Origin: Pachyseris speciosa
Taxonomy: Eukaryota > Cnidaria > Anthozoa > Scleractinia > Pachyseridae
Direction of reading: 5' to 3'
Length of the DNA: 64,000 nucleotides
Assembly (NCBI GenBank): GCA_016490735.1
Contig: JAEMWC010000363.1
Span: 43,501-107,500 of the forward strand
Position numbers and translations under genes: made by a program
Shown here: positions 1 to 12,300 of the stretch, one piece after another
Numbering within the stretch: position 1 is the stretch's first letter
Layout of the letters: every line of letters starts with the position of its first letter
Notes under the pieces: model-generated
Told to the model about the DNA's origin: nothing
Databases searched by the model: none
The model's input: the letters and a program-made list of their open reading frames with translations, nothing else

Positions 1-3000
1 AGTGCGATGTGTTACGCGTGCAGTTAGTGACCGCGGAGAATTGGGCCTTGAATCGACCAGCGCTCAAGTCAACGTCAGTTCTGGGGAGGGACTGTGTGTA
101 TCACGTGATCCTAATCATATGGGTTCGCAAGAAGTCGAAGCGAGTATTTCTTTTACGGGAGTGACTAGTGATAAAAATTCCAACAAAGTCCATATTAAGG
201 TAGTGTTACCCCATACAGATGGACTTGTACCACTAATATCCACTAAGAGGCTCACAAATTTGAAGCGAATACTTCGACCAGGTGTGCTAAGAATAGCGAA
301 ACACAAATGCTCCAATCTTTTGGACTTGAACGAAATACCAACAAGCCTTGGTTTTGTCACCGAATCCATCAAAGACCGCAAAAGCATGAATGAAGGAGAG
401 CCGTATCAAAACAGTGTTGAGCTAAGGAGTAACAGAACTTTACGATTCTACAGAAATCTCGACCTCGAGTCTTGTTTGTGGACTTTCAACAGCTATTACG
501 ACATTTCAGAGCTTACTCAGTATTGCGGCGCTACGGTGACGTCAGATGGACAATCACGTGACGTCGCCCAATCCCAGCTTACCGTGCGCGTACCTTTGTA
601 CATTTCTTACGTTTATCGTGTACCAATGACGAGAGGAGACTGGGTACATTATGACCACGCCATGTTTCTGCGCCTGCATCTCACTTATGACACTGCTGTG
701 TTGTTAAATAATGGCCTGCAGACTCCTGAAGGAGATCTGTTCAAAGGCGAACTGTGGCCAACATCCATTTCCGTGCGCGAAAATGATAAAAGACTGGTGG
801 TAAATTTCAAGACTAAAACGAAGTTTCGTGGAACATACTTGATCAAAAATCCAAGTAAGTATTTGTGCTTTGTTATTGATGTTTGGAGTAAGGGAGCCTT
901 CAAATTAGAGGAGTGATAAAACAGAACGGTTTGTTCACGTTTCGCATGTAACATCACCTTAATTTATCCCCTTTTGGTCCCAACATGAAGACACAAATTC
1001 TCTCACTTTTTTCAACAAATTTTGACTTTCTGCTTAAAGATCAAGACCTCGGCGTTTACTCTCATAACTTGTATGTTTGATTAAGTGTTGTGTTGTAACG
1101 AGAAATCGATAATGGTCATTATTAGGGTTTCAAGGTTTAACACGCCAAATCAATATGAAACTTACGCGTTGGGTGTTGCATAGAACGTTTTCCGAGTTTT
1201 CAGGTTGTTAAATTTCGTGAGCCAACATATAAAACAAGAAACCAGCGCATGGTGAGATCCACATTATATGGATGTTGCGTGTTAGCTCTTCAAAACATTT
1301 GTATTTGCAAGAGGTGCACCAATACTCTTAGGCGGAAAAGTTGTCGAATCCTCTAATTAAGATCGATTGCAGTTTCTCGCCCTATTTGCTGCAATCCCTC
1401 CACTGAGTTAATAATTGGTATCGTACCGCATCGCGCAACAGTTTGTGCTTCTTTCTTGTTATTTAATTGACAAAGTCTATGCTGTTTAATTTTTCCAGAC
1501 ACTGAAACGACGGCTCTGGTTATGTCACGTGATCGGCCACACCTGAGTTTTGGGTTAAACCTGTTGTCTAGCGACAAGACGTATGATTACCCACAGCAGA
1601 GCTGGCGTTTTCAATCTCATTATGCGTTGCGAGATTACAGTGGCATTTACTTCATTAAGCTGATTCCATGCACAGCGGATGAGGTAAGCTGCACAGGTGT
1701 TGACATGAATCGAGTTCTGTTTTTTAAGTCACCACGTAAAAGCGTCAGTATGAATTTTTCATTCACTGAAGCCCCTCACTGTTTAAAATCATAGCCCTAC
1801 AAACCAACTTCCCCAGGTTTTTCCTTGTAGTGGACATCGGACTTTTGTCTATCTTTGTATATTTGACCATGTTGAAGTTTGAAGACCATTGTCTACGGTC
1901 ATACATTCCCTGACATAAGGGTTATTTAAACTTCGAGAAAACTTCATTTTAATACATTTTTATTATATCTCTCACTTAGTACGCGCGCTGTGATTGGTCA
2001 ATTTTGCGTGCCGTATTCTACAGTACGGCCCGCTTGACTTCAACTAGTTTTCGTTCCCGCGCGCCGGATTAACCTCAGAGATATAACAAATATCTTACTA
2101 ACCTCGTTTTCTCGGTCCGTACTTTAAGTTACGGATCCTCAACGGGAATGAAAAAACTCGGTCCGTAACTTACAGTACGGACCTCGAACTCGGTTAGTAA
2201 GAGGTATTTATGCTTTTCAGGGAAAACTTTATTCCGAGCCACTCACGTGCCACCCACGTGATCCAGTGACATTCACTCTGCCAATCAGATTCCAGCAGGT
2301 TCCTGATCCAGTCCCCTCGGAATTTACTCTCTCTGCGCAATTTTTATTGATGTCCGAGAAAGATCAATGGTTGAATAATGATCCTGGCAAAATGGGCGAT
2401 TTCAATGTGGATGCTGCGTTTTCTAGAGGTAAGCTGCAAGGTTTTTCCTTCTGTTACAGCTATGAAACTAACGACATCTCGGAATCCAAGCATTGGACGT
2501 TTCTTTGCCTGTCGCGGTTGGAAAACGGATTTTTTTTCACTGGCTGGAATACTTGACATTATATCAAAAAGTTGTTTCGTAACATTCAAGTATCATCTAC
2601 TTTTTAGACTTGAAATATATCAATGGAGCACAAGTGGTTTGATTATCTAAAAACACACTCTGCAAGAGACGTGGGTCTGACCTGTGGTGTGGAAAGATGG
2701 AAAACAATTACAATTTAGACAGACTTAATTTGGTCATTTTAGAAAGTTTGCCATTTTTTGTCCTTAAGGAAAGTTAAAAGAAGACAGCAAATGTACTCAA
2801 AACGAAAAAGTGAATCTTAACTACAGTTTATTGGCCTCTAGCTTACGTATTTGCCTCTTTCTTTGCGTGCAGAATCAAAGATCTACGGACTCATCACTCT
2901 TCGTGAAGGCAGTGGACTAGGGAGGGGAGGGAGGGGTTACGCTTTGGCGGCTGAGAAGGTCTACTTGTGCACTGGCGTGGGAGAGTTTATTCCTACTTAC

Positions 3001-6000
3001 GATCCATCGAAAAACAAGTTTGGATGTATGGCGCGCTCGGTTTACTTGGAACACTGGTTAAAAGTTCTGGTGAGTGGGTTAGACATTCGACCCAATAGAC
3101 CTTTTTAGCTTGTAGATTTTGTTTTCCCAATGTAGACCATGTGATGTTACCCTAGAGAATTGTTTCTTTGAAATTTCGCCTTATTCACGTGCATATGTAC
3201 GCATAATTTATGAAAAGACAAAAGGCAAACCCTCTTGGGAAGATCACGTGGTCTACATTGGGAAAACAAAATCTACAAGCTAAAAAGGTCTATTTGTACG
3301 TGTTAGCACATTTCAGTCGTGTGAATTGAAATAACTGAACAATTGAAGCCCCAGCAAACTGGCGAAAATAGAAGAACTTTATCGAGACGTGGCCGAGGAA
3401 AGTTGGATCGGACTTTCGACCTCTGAAGTCGGGAGTCGAGTCGAAGTCAGACCCTGGAAATGGCCTCCCTTGACCACTGCATTTGCTGAATAACCAAACA
3501 GATAGAAAAACGTTTCTATCTGAAACTTGAAATCTATTTGACAAAAGTGAAATGGGAAGGGTTAACTAGGCCTCATTGAAGGCCAAACGGTGTTCATTCA
3601 AAAGATCTGTGTCAGCCTCAAAGTGTCGATTTACAGGCCTGGTGCCCTGAGAGTTGATGTAGCCTCTTTTGGCAATGAGTTAAGACAAAGCGGAACATCG
3701 AAAAACCGTTTCAGCCTTCCCAGCGTTCCTCATGCTGATTTTAGGCACAAGATACATTTTACAGTCATTTTAACATTAATTTAAGGGAGTTAAATTAACC
3801 CTAAAAAACTGGGCCCTAAAAATGGTGACGATTTTTTTATTCACCTAAATGGCTCCACGGCGGGGTTCAACAAGAAGAAATCGCTCTAAAAAACGAAAGG
3901 CGCGAGAACTTGCACCTAAAAGTAATTAAAGGAGCTTTTTTTTAATCTGTGGTTTTTGACCTAAAAATATCTGATTTTTCAGGATAAAGAGGAGCCGGAG
4001 ACCGTGGATACACACCTGTCCAGTGTACCTTTTAATGCAAAGTTTGCTGTAGAACTTAACACAACCACCTTCTCTGAGGATCCTGGATCCGATGGCTTCA
4101 TGATGAATAGTGCGCCCCTATTTGAGGTCAGTGTATGGAGATGTAGATCTATCAGTCATTTACCGCACCGTGATTTTTTTTAGAGCCCGCGAGCCCCTTG
4201 GTCTGCGGACACCGCCGGCCGAAGGGTTAAGGGAGTCTGGGTATGAGATGGTTTTACTCATTCTCAGCTGAATGAGGCGCTAAGAGAAGCGACAAATTGA
4301 TATTAAAAACGTGCTCTAAAATGAGAACTGTGGCTGGTTGTTTGAAACATACCTATTCGCTCTACGCGCAATCACGTGGCCTCAGAAAGTTCGCAAACTC
4401 GATGAACTGATCTGCAGTTCCAAGCCACAATATTCCTGGCCTGGTCATAAGGGTTTACTTCTTGACAAGTTTCCTGTAGTTAGGATTTTTCCTTTGTTTT
4501 AGAAATACGACCACGTCTCCAAAGAAAGGAGGCAATTATAAACAAATGAACGTACACAGGTGACATTTGTTTTAATTTTATTTCTTATACATTTGAAACG
4601 TTCAATTTTCACACGTGTCGTGACCAATACAGAAGTGAACCGTTGCCTGTTTCTTATGAAGATTCACTTAGAGTTATTTTGGCACAAGAATCTTGTTTTA
4701 CCATCTTAAGAATCCCACACGAAGGTGAAGGGAAATTTTTAAAAAGTTGCGTACGTTAAAAGAGGACAAGCTCAAAAACTGGTGAATAATTTATAACATT
4801 AATTGCATACAAGAATAATCTTTTCTTAGCTTAGGTTAACAGGATTTCTGGTATTTTTTATTCATATGTTTAAAACACTTCTGTTGTCTTGATTTTTTTG
4901 AAGTTTTGGTTTTGTTGCAATAAATATATCACAGGCAAACTGCGCTAAAATATTTCATTTTTAGGCAATTCACACACTTTTTGTTTTCAATTCACACTCG
5001 CTAAGAGTCAAAGTAAATATTTACAATTGACTTTCGTATACAGTCAACTCTCCGCTAACGGACACTCTCGTAAGCGAACAGCTCTACTTACGGACACTTT
5101 TTTCAATTCCCCTTTTTACCTCCCAGTCAAACTCTGTATTTACACATTCCCGTAAGCGGACACTCTCTCATAAGCGGACGCGGACACTTTTGAAAATTAA
5201 AAATTGGATTTTTCTTTTGTTTACACCCTCTCGTAAGCGGACACCCCATGTATAATAATTGACTCTCGGCAATGGAATTTGTCTTTAATTTGCAATTAAT
5301 CAACAAAAATATGACATTCGACAGAGCAACAAAACAGTGGGGATCGGTTTTGTCAAGTCTCCATTGGTCCGCGGGAAAGAAAGCTGTCAAACGAAAACAA
5401 AAAACAACAGTCCGACGTAAAAACAATACTGTATATTTCTTTCTTTCCATTTGACATCAATAAAGAGTTTCAGTTGCTAGTTTTGGCTACCCAATAAAAC
5501 ATGTAATTAACACCCGCTAATTAACTCTCACGTAAGCGGACATCCACCATATTTTTCTTGGGTGCTCGCTTATGGGAATAATTCTCGTAAGCGGACAGCT
5601 CTACTAACGGACACTTTTTCCAATTCCTGAGGGTGTCCGCTTACGAGAGAGTTAACTGTATATTGATTGTTAGTTATTTAATTTTTATTCTCAATTTTAG
5701 TGCCTTTAAAACACGATTAATATGAAGAGTGTTTTCTCATCGGCAGGTTCCCACCAGTCGGAAGTGGTTTATGCATGCCATTTACTCCGTCACTTCCGGG
5801 AGTCACCCAAGGCCTGCTCGTTCAGTCAAACATTCCACTTCTGACATGGACAAAGTTCACATGGAGACATCCTTGACTTCGCATATTGTATCAGAGGTAG
5901 ATTTCAAGGTTGCGCAAAGGTTATCCGTCGCAATCTTGATGACAACACTGGAGTCAGCGGTCAAGGGACGAACATTAAGATGATACGCCTGTTGCTCAAG

Positions 6001-6258
6001 CCAGCGGACTCATCCCGTAATACGTCATCAGGTACGCTTGGGAAGTGGACAGAGTCAAACGAAGCCCGCGATACAAGTTTAATCAATCCGCTGGTTATTG
6101 GAATCGCGGGAGTTTGCGTTCTATTATTGGTCGCCTTAGTGATCACGGGCGTGCTATTTAGACGAAAACTGCTGACCCAGCAATCACAGAATGCGCCACC
6201 TGTGAAGACGATTTCAAAAGAAGTGACGATGACGCGAGCAGAAGGAGAAGCAGTTTAG
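1..6258 (+). CDS. FRAS1: FRAS1-like extracellular matrix protein, C-terminal part (5' end outside window)
   Basis: Exons read as <1-854, 1499-1683, 2221-2428, 2873-3069, 3983-4126 and 5747-6258. All have GT/AG borders and the phases join (the 854 A completes with AC at 1499; the 2428 G completes with AA at 2873). Family knowledge: FRAS1/FREM proteins are large basement-membrane proteins with CSPG and Calx-beta repeats, a conserved C-terminal region and one membrane span; they hold epithelium to matrix. Seen here: RNLDLESCLW, LTVRVPLYISYVYRVP, YDTAVLLNNG, RDYSGIYFIKLIPCT, PIRFQQVPDPV, EKVYLCTG and GSDGFMMNSAPLFEV, in FRAS1 order. The last exon encodes a span (about 6090-6160, SLINPLVIGIAGVCVLLLVA) with a basic stop-transfer and a short tail ending EAV, a possible PDZ ligand like that of vertebrate FRAS1. 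The last exon needs a frame change near 5917-5921. FREM2 is the main alternative; the exon 2221-2428 and the tail look more like FRAS1. Confidence 0.88.
2085..2213. repeat. Imperfect foldback MITE in a FRAS1-like intron
   Basis: The left arm AAATATCTTACTAACCTCG at about 2087 pairs with CGGTTAGTAAGAGGTATTT near 2195-2210. Between them CGGTCCGTACTTTAAG and CTTACAGTACGGACC also pair. A related copy of CCGTATTCTACAGTACGG lies just upstream at about 2011. It lies between two coding exons. Confidence 0.7.
3098..3290. mobile_element. MITE with ~45-bp terminal inverted repeats, TA flanks
   Basis: The ends GACCTTTTTAGCTTGTAG and CTACAAGCTAAAAAGGTC are perfect complements. Pairing continues through TTTTGTTTTCCCAATGTAGACCA. 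Both ends are bordered by TA (3096-3097, 3291-3292), the target duplication of Tc1/mariner-type elements. It has no coding capacity. Confidence 0.85.
5041..5658. mobile_element. Non-autonomous TA-flanked element with CAGT termini (pogo-like)
   Basis: The left end is CAGTCAACTCTCCGCTAACG and the right end GCTTACGAGAGAGTTAACTG, with TA on both sides (5039-5040, 5659-5660). Copies of a CGTAAGCGGACA motif recur in both subterminal regions (5090-5245 and 5530-5645). The middle has no recognisable transposase. It lies in the last intron of the FRAS1-like gene. The pogo/Tigger assignment is inference from the CAGT start and TA target. Confidence 0.8.
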
Positions 6259-6555
6259 TTGCTTCCGAGTAGTGTGCATACATTTAAAGGTGATTGTAAG
6301 AGGTATTATCCACATTTAACAACTCATTACGCGCTAGAAAAGTTGCTGGAACTCTGCGAGTGATTTGCGTTACAGAAGTAGTGGTTTTGCCCAGCGTTAA
6401 ATGTCACGTGACTGTAAGGTATTTGGTTCCAGTCATGGGAACCAGCTGATTCGTCATCAACCCATAAAGGAGACACGTTACCGATTACGAGTAAAGGAGT
6501 AGTTTCCATTAAAACCACCCGAGGTTTGGTCTATGGATTATAACGCACACAATAC

Positions 6556-6732
6556 ACCCAATGCAAAAATGGCTGCCTTTAAATTATTCTTTTGTTCGTA
6601 TTGAAAATAGCCTCACTAACCTCGTTTTTGAGATCAAAATTCTAAAGAATTTGTTATCCCGAACGAGGTTAGTGAGACTATTTTGAAAATTAACAAAGGA
6701 ATAATTTAAAGGCAGCCATTTCTGCATTGGGT
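6556..6732. repeat. 177-bp foldback element
   Basis: ACCCAATGCA at 6556 pairs with TGCATTGGGT at 6723. Pairing runs inward through GGCTGCCTTTAAATTATTC and TCACTAACCTCG to a short loop. It lies just after the FRAS1-like stop codon. Confidence 0.85.
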
Positions 6733-7114
6733 CAATTTACCCGACAAAACTGAAAACCAGTTTTTGAGAAGAGATAAAGACTGTAGGTAGTTGTTTATAG
6801 TGGAGCGATAGTTGTTTATAGTGGAGCGATGTATTGTTAAGTCGGCCTCCGGAACCCGAAATATTGAAAGCAATTTATGCGTATCATGTTCTAATCTAGA
6901 ACGAAATATAGCCAAAATGAAAAGCTATGAGTACAGGATATCAAATAGGTTCATGAAAATTTAACGAAAATATATTTATTCTCTCACAGCAAGAGTAAAG
7001 GAAGAAAAATGTTCCTGTTATGCTATGAATTCTATCATAACCATGGAAATATTGTAGTTAAGGAAACAAGTGCTATTTCAAGAAAAATCTCATAAAACAA
7101 ATTACAGCTTGAAC

Positions 7115-7398
7115 AGAGCAATTTTCAATTGAGTGCTGTAAAACCAAAACTAAAGCAATTACTCCAGCCAACCACAACAGACCGCAACAGTGTAATGAGC
7201 CAATCAGAATGCGAAGCAATTACACGTAACCGGCGCAAAGCGCGGGAAAATGCGCGCGTGCAAGTCGCGCTTGGTTCTGATTTTGCTTCTGATCGGTTGG
7301 AGGTAGTGGCGCGAGTTTTGCTGGCCAATCACAAAGCAATGCAATGCAAAACCAAAGCGAACGCAATTTACTTTCATTACTCAATTGAAAACCGCTCT
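7115..7398. mobile_element. MITE family A, copy 1 (TTTTCAATTGAGT ends)
   Basis: The ends AGAGCAATTTTCAATTGAGT and ACTCAATTGAAAACCGCTCT are inverted repeats. The interior holds AAACCAAAAC/GTTTTGGTTTT-type palindromes and GCGCGGGAAAATGCGCGC. Related copies are at 19640-20118 and 39356-39797. Confidence 0.75.
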
Positions 7399-8352
7399 AT
7401 AAGTCATGCGGTGGATGCCATCGGAAATGTCATATGAAAGTTTCCAAACCCAGTTGACACTTTCATGTCTTTAATGCTCTGACAGGGAGTTGTTACACAT
7501 ATTAAACCGTTTTAATTTTTGAAATTATATACTCTTCAATCCTCACTGGTGGGTTTTACTCCTCATAGACCAAATCTGTTTCAAGTGAAATTAAACCGTA
7601 CAAAATCACTTCTTATTGACCGTACTTGTTGCCATCTTAGTTGAGCATGTATAAAATAAAACGTTTTGTAAAGGTTTGGACTTGACGTGGATTTTTCTCC
7701 GTATTAAAATACAGTGTTTGTATCATCACGAAAATGGAGCGCTATCATGAACCATGAAAAGATTAAAGTTGAAAACGCACGTGACTATCCCAGAAGCAGC
7801 AAGACGTTTGTAATGTCAATTAAACGGATCCGATGTGGGTCAACTTTGAAACGATTATTTTTTTAAAGGGAAGAAATGTGTTGCCACGCAGACATTCTAG
7901 ATTAACCTGCATCAGTCTTAGAGCACAGTCTGTGTTGCTTCTCAGCACCTACAATGGGTGACAAAAATGTTGCTACACCTGTCTTTTAAACAACCGTTTT
8001 ATGCTACACTCAGCGGAAATGATGATGACCTACTGAGCAATTAAAATGTTCTCCCTACCGAATACAACGTTGCAAGCCATTCGTTAGACACTGTTGCCCT
8101 TGTACAGCAGCATTGCAACGGGGAAGGGGTGTGTAGACGATGGGAAATTTCTGATGAAGATGAAGAAGGTAATTAATGAAAACGAGGGAATGGTTAACTA
8201 TGTGTCTCTACTGGTTTTGTCGCTCATTGTAGCTTCTGCAAGTTGCGATGTCGTTTGTGCCAGGGACAAATAAAGTAGATGGGGTTGTGCTTCTGTCTTA
8301 AGTAAATATAAATATCTGCTGTTACTGGATTGAGAATTGCCCATTACCTGTG

Positions 8353-9317
8353 TTACCTCCGCTGTTGTTTGGCTGTTCTTGTGGCCAGTGTTTTTACAAG
8401 TTCCCCTTTGTACAAGTCCCAGCTCTCCAAACACTGGATTCGATGACGGGCGTCCGGTACAGTCATGTATTCCTCTCGCTAAAAAGAACATATCAACATG
8501 ATATTATTTGTGCAGTCGTAAGTCCCGTATAGTATGATTGTCTTATAAAACGATTCGTAGTATAGGCTTACGCATAGGGTAATTAGCTGCGAAATGTGCA
8601 AAACTTCATTGCTGGTTTTCCCAGTGAACGAAAGATGGCTGTTTATGACCATTTTTAGTTAACGGCACCTAAACCAAGGAGATTAGATCGGATGCACCTA
8701 CCAATGCTTTCAGTTGTACAAGTGTTGTTATGCTTGCGTTCATCAGAAAAAACCTCTTGTTGATCATGATGCACTCCGCCCCTTCACTGATCTAAAGAGA
8801 AAATAAACAATTCATAACAGCTCAAAACAACATCTCTAAGATTATAAAAAGTTAAAGAGGCAGGGAATCTTATAAAAGGGTTTCTTTACGGTTATTTAAC
8901 AATTATTGGGATAACACAAACCGAGGCCATGAAAATTCTCGCTATCATGCGAAAACCGAATTCAATAATTGCTTTATTATGCATAAAGTTGAGCGTTTGT
9001 AATAACAAGAGTCCGCCCAAGAAACTAAACATGCTACATCAACTTGTAAACAACTTTATTTGTAGGCTTACAACCTAGAAGTTGGAGCGCAGTCCAAACG
9101 TTTCCACTAAACCTTTACAAAAAATACACGTTTTAAAGCTAAAATTAAACTTTTGACTGAACGTAGACCCGTTTCAGAAAACCTACGCGTGTGTAAAACT
9201 ATTGTCTGCAAAATGACGTCACTTCTGCATGTAGAAATATTTTTTTAATATTTATAGTTTTTAATTTTTGATTGTTAAAACGATATAGATATTTTTGTAT
9301 ACCCCTATAGAAATAAA

Positions 9318-9359
<42 letters not shown>

Positions 9360-12300
9360 GTCCGTAGTTATGGCGTCACTTCTACATGTATAAAAATCAC
9401 TGTCTGTAGTTATGACGTAACTGCATGGTTTAAGCCAATCAAAATTGAGATAATGACAACAATGCATTATTATGGTTGTTACGCGCGAATAAATATGATA
9501 CTTAACTACATGGTGTTTGTTGTCGTGGCCGGATCGTCTTTCAGTACTTACAAGTATCAGACTTTTTGTGGAGGGATCTTGATTTTCTTCCACAGCATCA
9601 GCCTGTAGGGGCGATCAAAAGATAAAAAGCATGAACTATAGCGTTGAAATATGCACATTTTAATTTCATAAAAAAGGTAGCTAGGATAGTTTTAGGGGAT
9701 AAACGCCAAAGGGGAAGGTGCAGACGATGTTTTGTACCTCTGAACTTATCTTTGTTTCCACCTTCGGCATCATGGATTCCAGGCCCTAAATATAACAAGA
9801 CAGCTAGGTAAGGACTGCGGCACCTAACTTCCATGAGAAAAATTTAAAGAGCTCAACACAACACAATACAACATGAGTTGATCATGATAAGATATGATGC
9901 AATGCGATACGATTCAAGGCAAGGAAAGATAATGCAATGGAATGTAGTGCAGTGCAGTGCAGTGCAGTGCAGTGCAATGCAAATATACTAATGAATCCAA
10001 CTTTAACGTAATAGATAAAATAAAAGCGGGTGACCTTTATGAGCATTTCAAACGGAGAGCCACAGGCGAACCGTTTTAAAGCCCATAAAGGTCGGACGCG
10101 AATATTTTATCTCACTTGTGAAATGAAACAATAGATTGTGTCTGTTATGTTAATCAGTAGAGATCTGTATCAAAGCTGAGCTGGACTCTTTAATGAAAGT
10201 TAATGCAGCAGTTGATTTGTATTGGGGTTTAGAGAGGTGTACATGTGACTCAAATACTACCCGTAGATTGGTCATAACTCTTATGAATTATTAATGAATT
10301 TTACAAGGGATGATAAAATAGAATACTCACAAACATGTTTCCTGGTTTGAGTAGGGCGATTTGTAGGAGTGCAGTTCTTGTGGGAGCACTAACTGATATT
10401 TCAGATAGTTTCTTCTGCATCCTGCTCGGTCTCCTTGCACATGTCATTTCGCCGTAAAAAACAGGCTCCTGTGGAAGGAACGGAATATTCGCCATTAGTT
10501 AAGAAAGTCTGCATGTGGTTTCCTAGTTATCTACGAGGAGTTGGCAACGCGAAAAAACGCTGAAGAGGTAGGACGTTGTGCCCCCCCCCCCCCGGGGAAA
10601 GGGTCGTTCCTTGTGCACCGCGTTGTAGTGGACTGTCTGGGTATTTGTGTATGTCTTCGTTTCCCTTTTTAATTTCTTCTTAAAATCACTTCTTATTTCA
10701 TAATCATCCAGGTATATTGCTCCCTTAAGGGAGAACCCGTCCTACTCCTTGATTTCTCACCACGCACGCTGGGGTAGAAACTTTTTTTAAGCTTATTCCA
10801 TATTTTTGACCTACCATGTGAATTTCTTCGGTCTTTTCGATGTCGCGGCTTTCGCTGCCGAACATAAGTCCAGAGACGTCATTAAGTTTTATGTTGTGAT
10901 TCAATCTTTTGTCTGAAAAACAAAGTATGAGGACATGTAATTTGAGTACGTGGGGCCTCTCACATATTTTCGCATTGGGCCTTCTGCCTTCAAGGCCTGT
11001 CTAACCAACCAGTAGGCTTCCAATCGAGCTGTTTTTATTCTATATCTGCCGCTTGCTTTAAATTGATCGTTTCCCAATATCAACATTCGAATATTTTCCT
11101 CAATGCTCTCCATGCACTCACGGATATTTGCTTAGCATGCCATGGCATGTCAAGTATTTTTGATGGAGTACTGGTAAGAAAAAATAAGGTGTTTTGATAA
11201 TTGGAGTTAGAATGGTTTATGTATTTAAGAGGACTTGTGTCAATTAAAAGACCAGGAAATTATAATTTAAGATCCTCCTCGGATAGTTTGTTGCTTGCAA
11301 CGCCACTATGAGACAGATCATTCCAGGTCGTAGCTCTGGCACTCTGGAATGTATTACCGCGTGAGACTCGTTCTATTACAGATCTAGGGATTTTTAAGTG
11401 CCATCTGAAAACGCACCTCTTTAAGGAAGCTTTTTATTAATTAATTTTTAATTTTTATTACGATGATTACTAGTATCTTAACATACATTGTATATTTCAA
11501 TTTTATCATAGTATATTTTTAATAATTATTGTTTAGATAGCCTGTATTTAATTATTATAGATAGAAATCATGTAATGCGCGCTTGATCATTTCATAGAAA
11601 GCGCGCAATATAAGAATTAATTTTATTATTATTATTATGTTGGTGAGACAAAAGCAAGTCAAAGGCAAATTACCCGGCTCGCAACTGTCCACCGATGGAA
11701 ACAACCAAACGTACAAACCCGGTCGCAGAACTCAAAGAAAGTCCATGGAACCGGCACAAAACGCAAGAAGGAGTATTGCTAGATTTTCTAAACCAATCAA
11801 AGGGCCTATCAAACAAACACGAGCAGTTTTCAACATTCCGTTAATTCCTCTATAACATCGCTCAGAGGTGGGGGAGACTGGGGAAAGTGTTTCATCTCCC
11901 TTTTCACTCACCTGCTGTCCTCTTCTTGGTTTCAAATTGAGGCGTGTTTTGTTTGGAGTAGCACTGGGTAAGCTGTAAAAAAGAACAAATTAGTCAGTGC
12001 TCAGGCATCAAGCTTAGAGTTGTTCAACGAACTCAAGTAGTTTAAACGTTTCGCAGTACCATTACGATTTCGAACCTAAACTGATTACATAGAGATGAAT
12101 TAATGACTGTTGCTCTCTCTAGTTCTGTGCTCCTCTGATTGCTAAAAGTGACTTGCTTTTCTCAAACCTATGCAACCATTTCGCCGCCTTCCAAAAATAG
12201 TTTTAACGAGTCTGTGCAGCGTGAAACGGCGTCAAAACTTATGGCACCCAAGTAATATAAAGGATTCTATTTAAACCAGCCGTAGCTGAATTAGACTAGC

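Larger units (their letters stand above)
6259..8352. other. Intergenic region between converging FRAS1-like and CNBD2-like genes
   Basis: It holds the foldback at 6556-6732, a direct 20-base duplication near 6785-6830 (TAGTTGTTTATAGTGGAGCG), and a MITE copy at 7115-7398. An AATAAA-containing stretch near 7652 could end the FRAS1-like transcript, though it is far from the stop codon. No gene was recognised. Confidence 0.5.

Noticed and set aside
7125..7437. Open frames on both strands at 7.1-7.4 kb and similar ones at 19.6-20.1 and 39.4-39.8 kb
   Set aside because: They lie inside MITE family A copies and reflect its palindromic sequence.
9598..9834. 78-codon minus frame beginning MEVRCRSPY
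   Set aside because: No family resemblance could be supported; only the last bases overlap a CNBD2-like exon (9552-9602).
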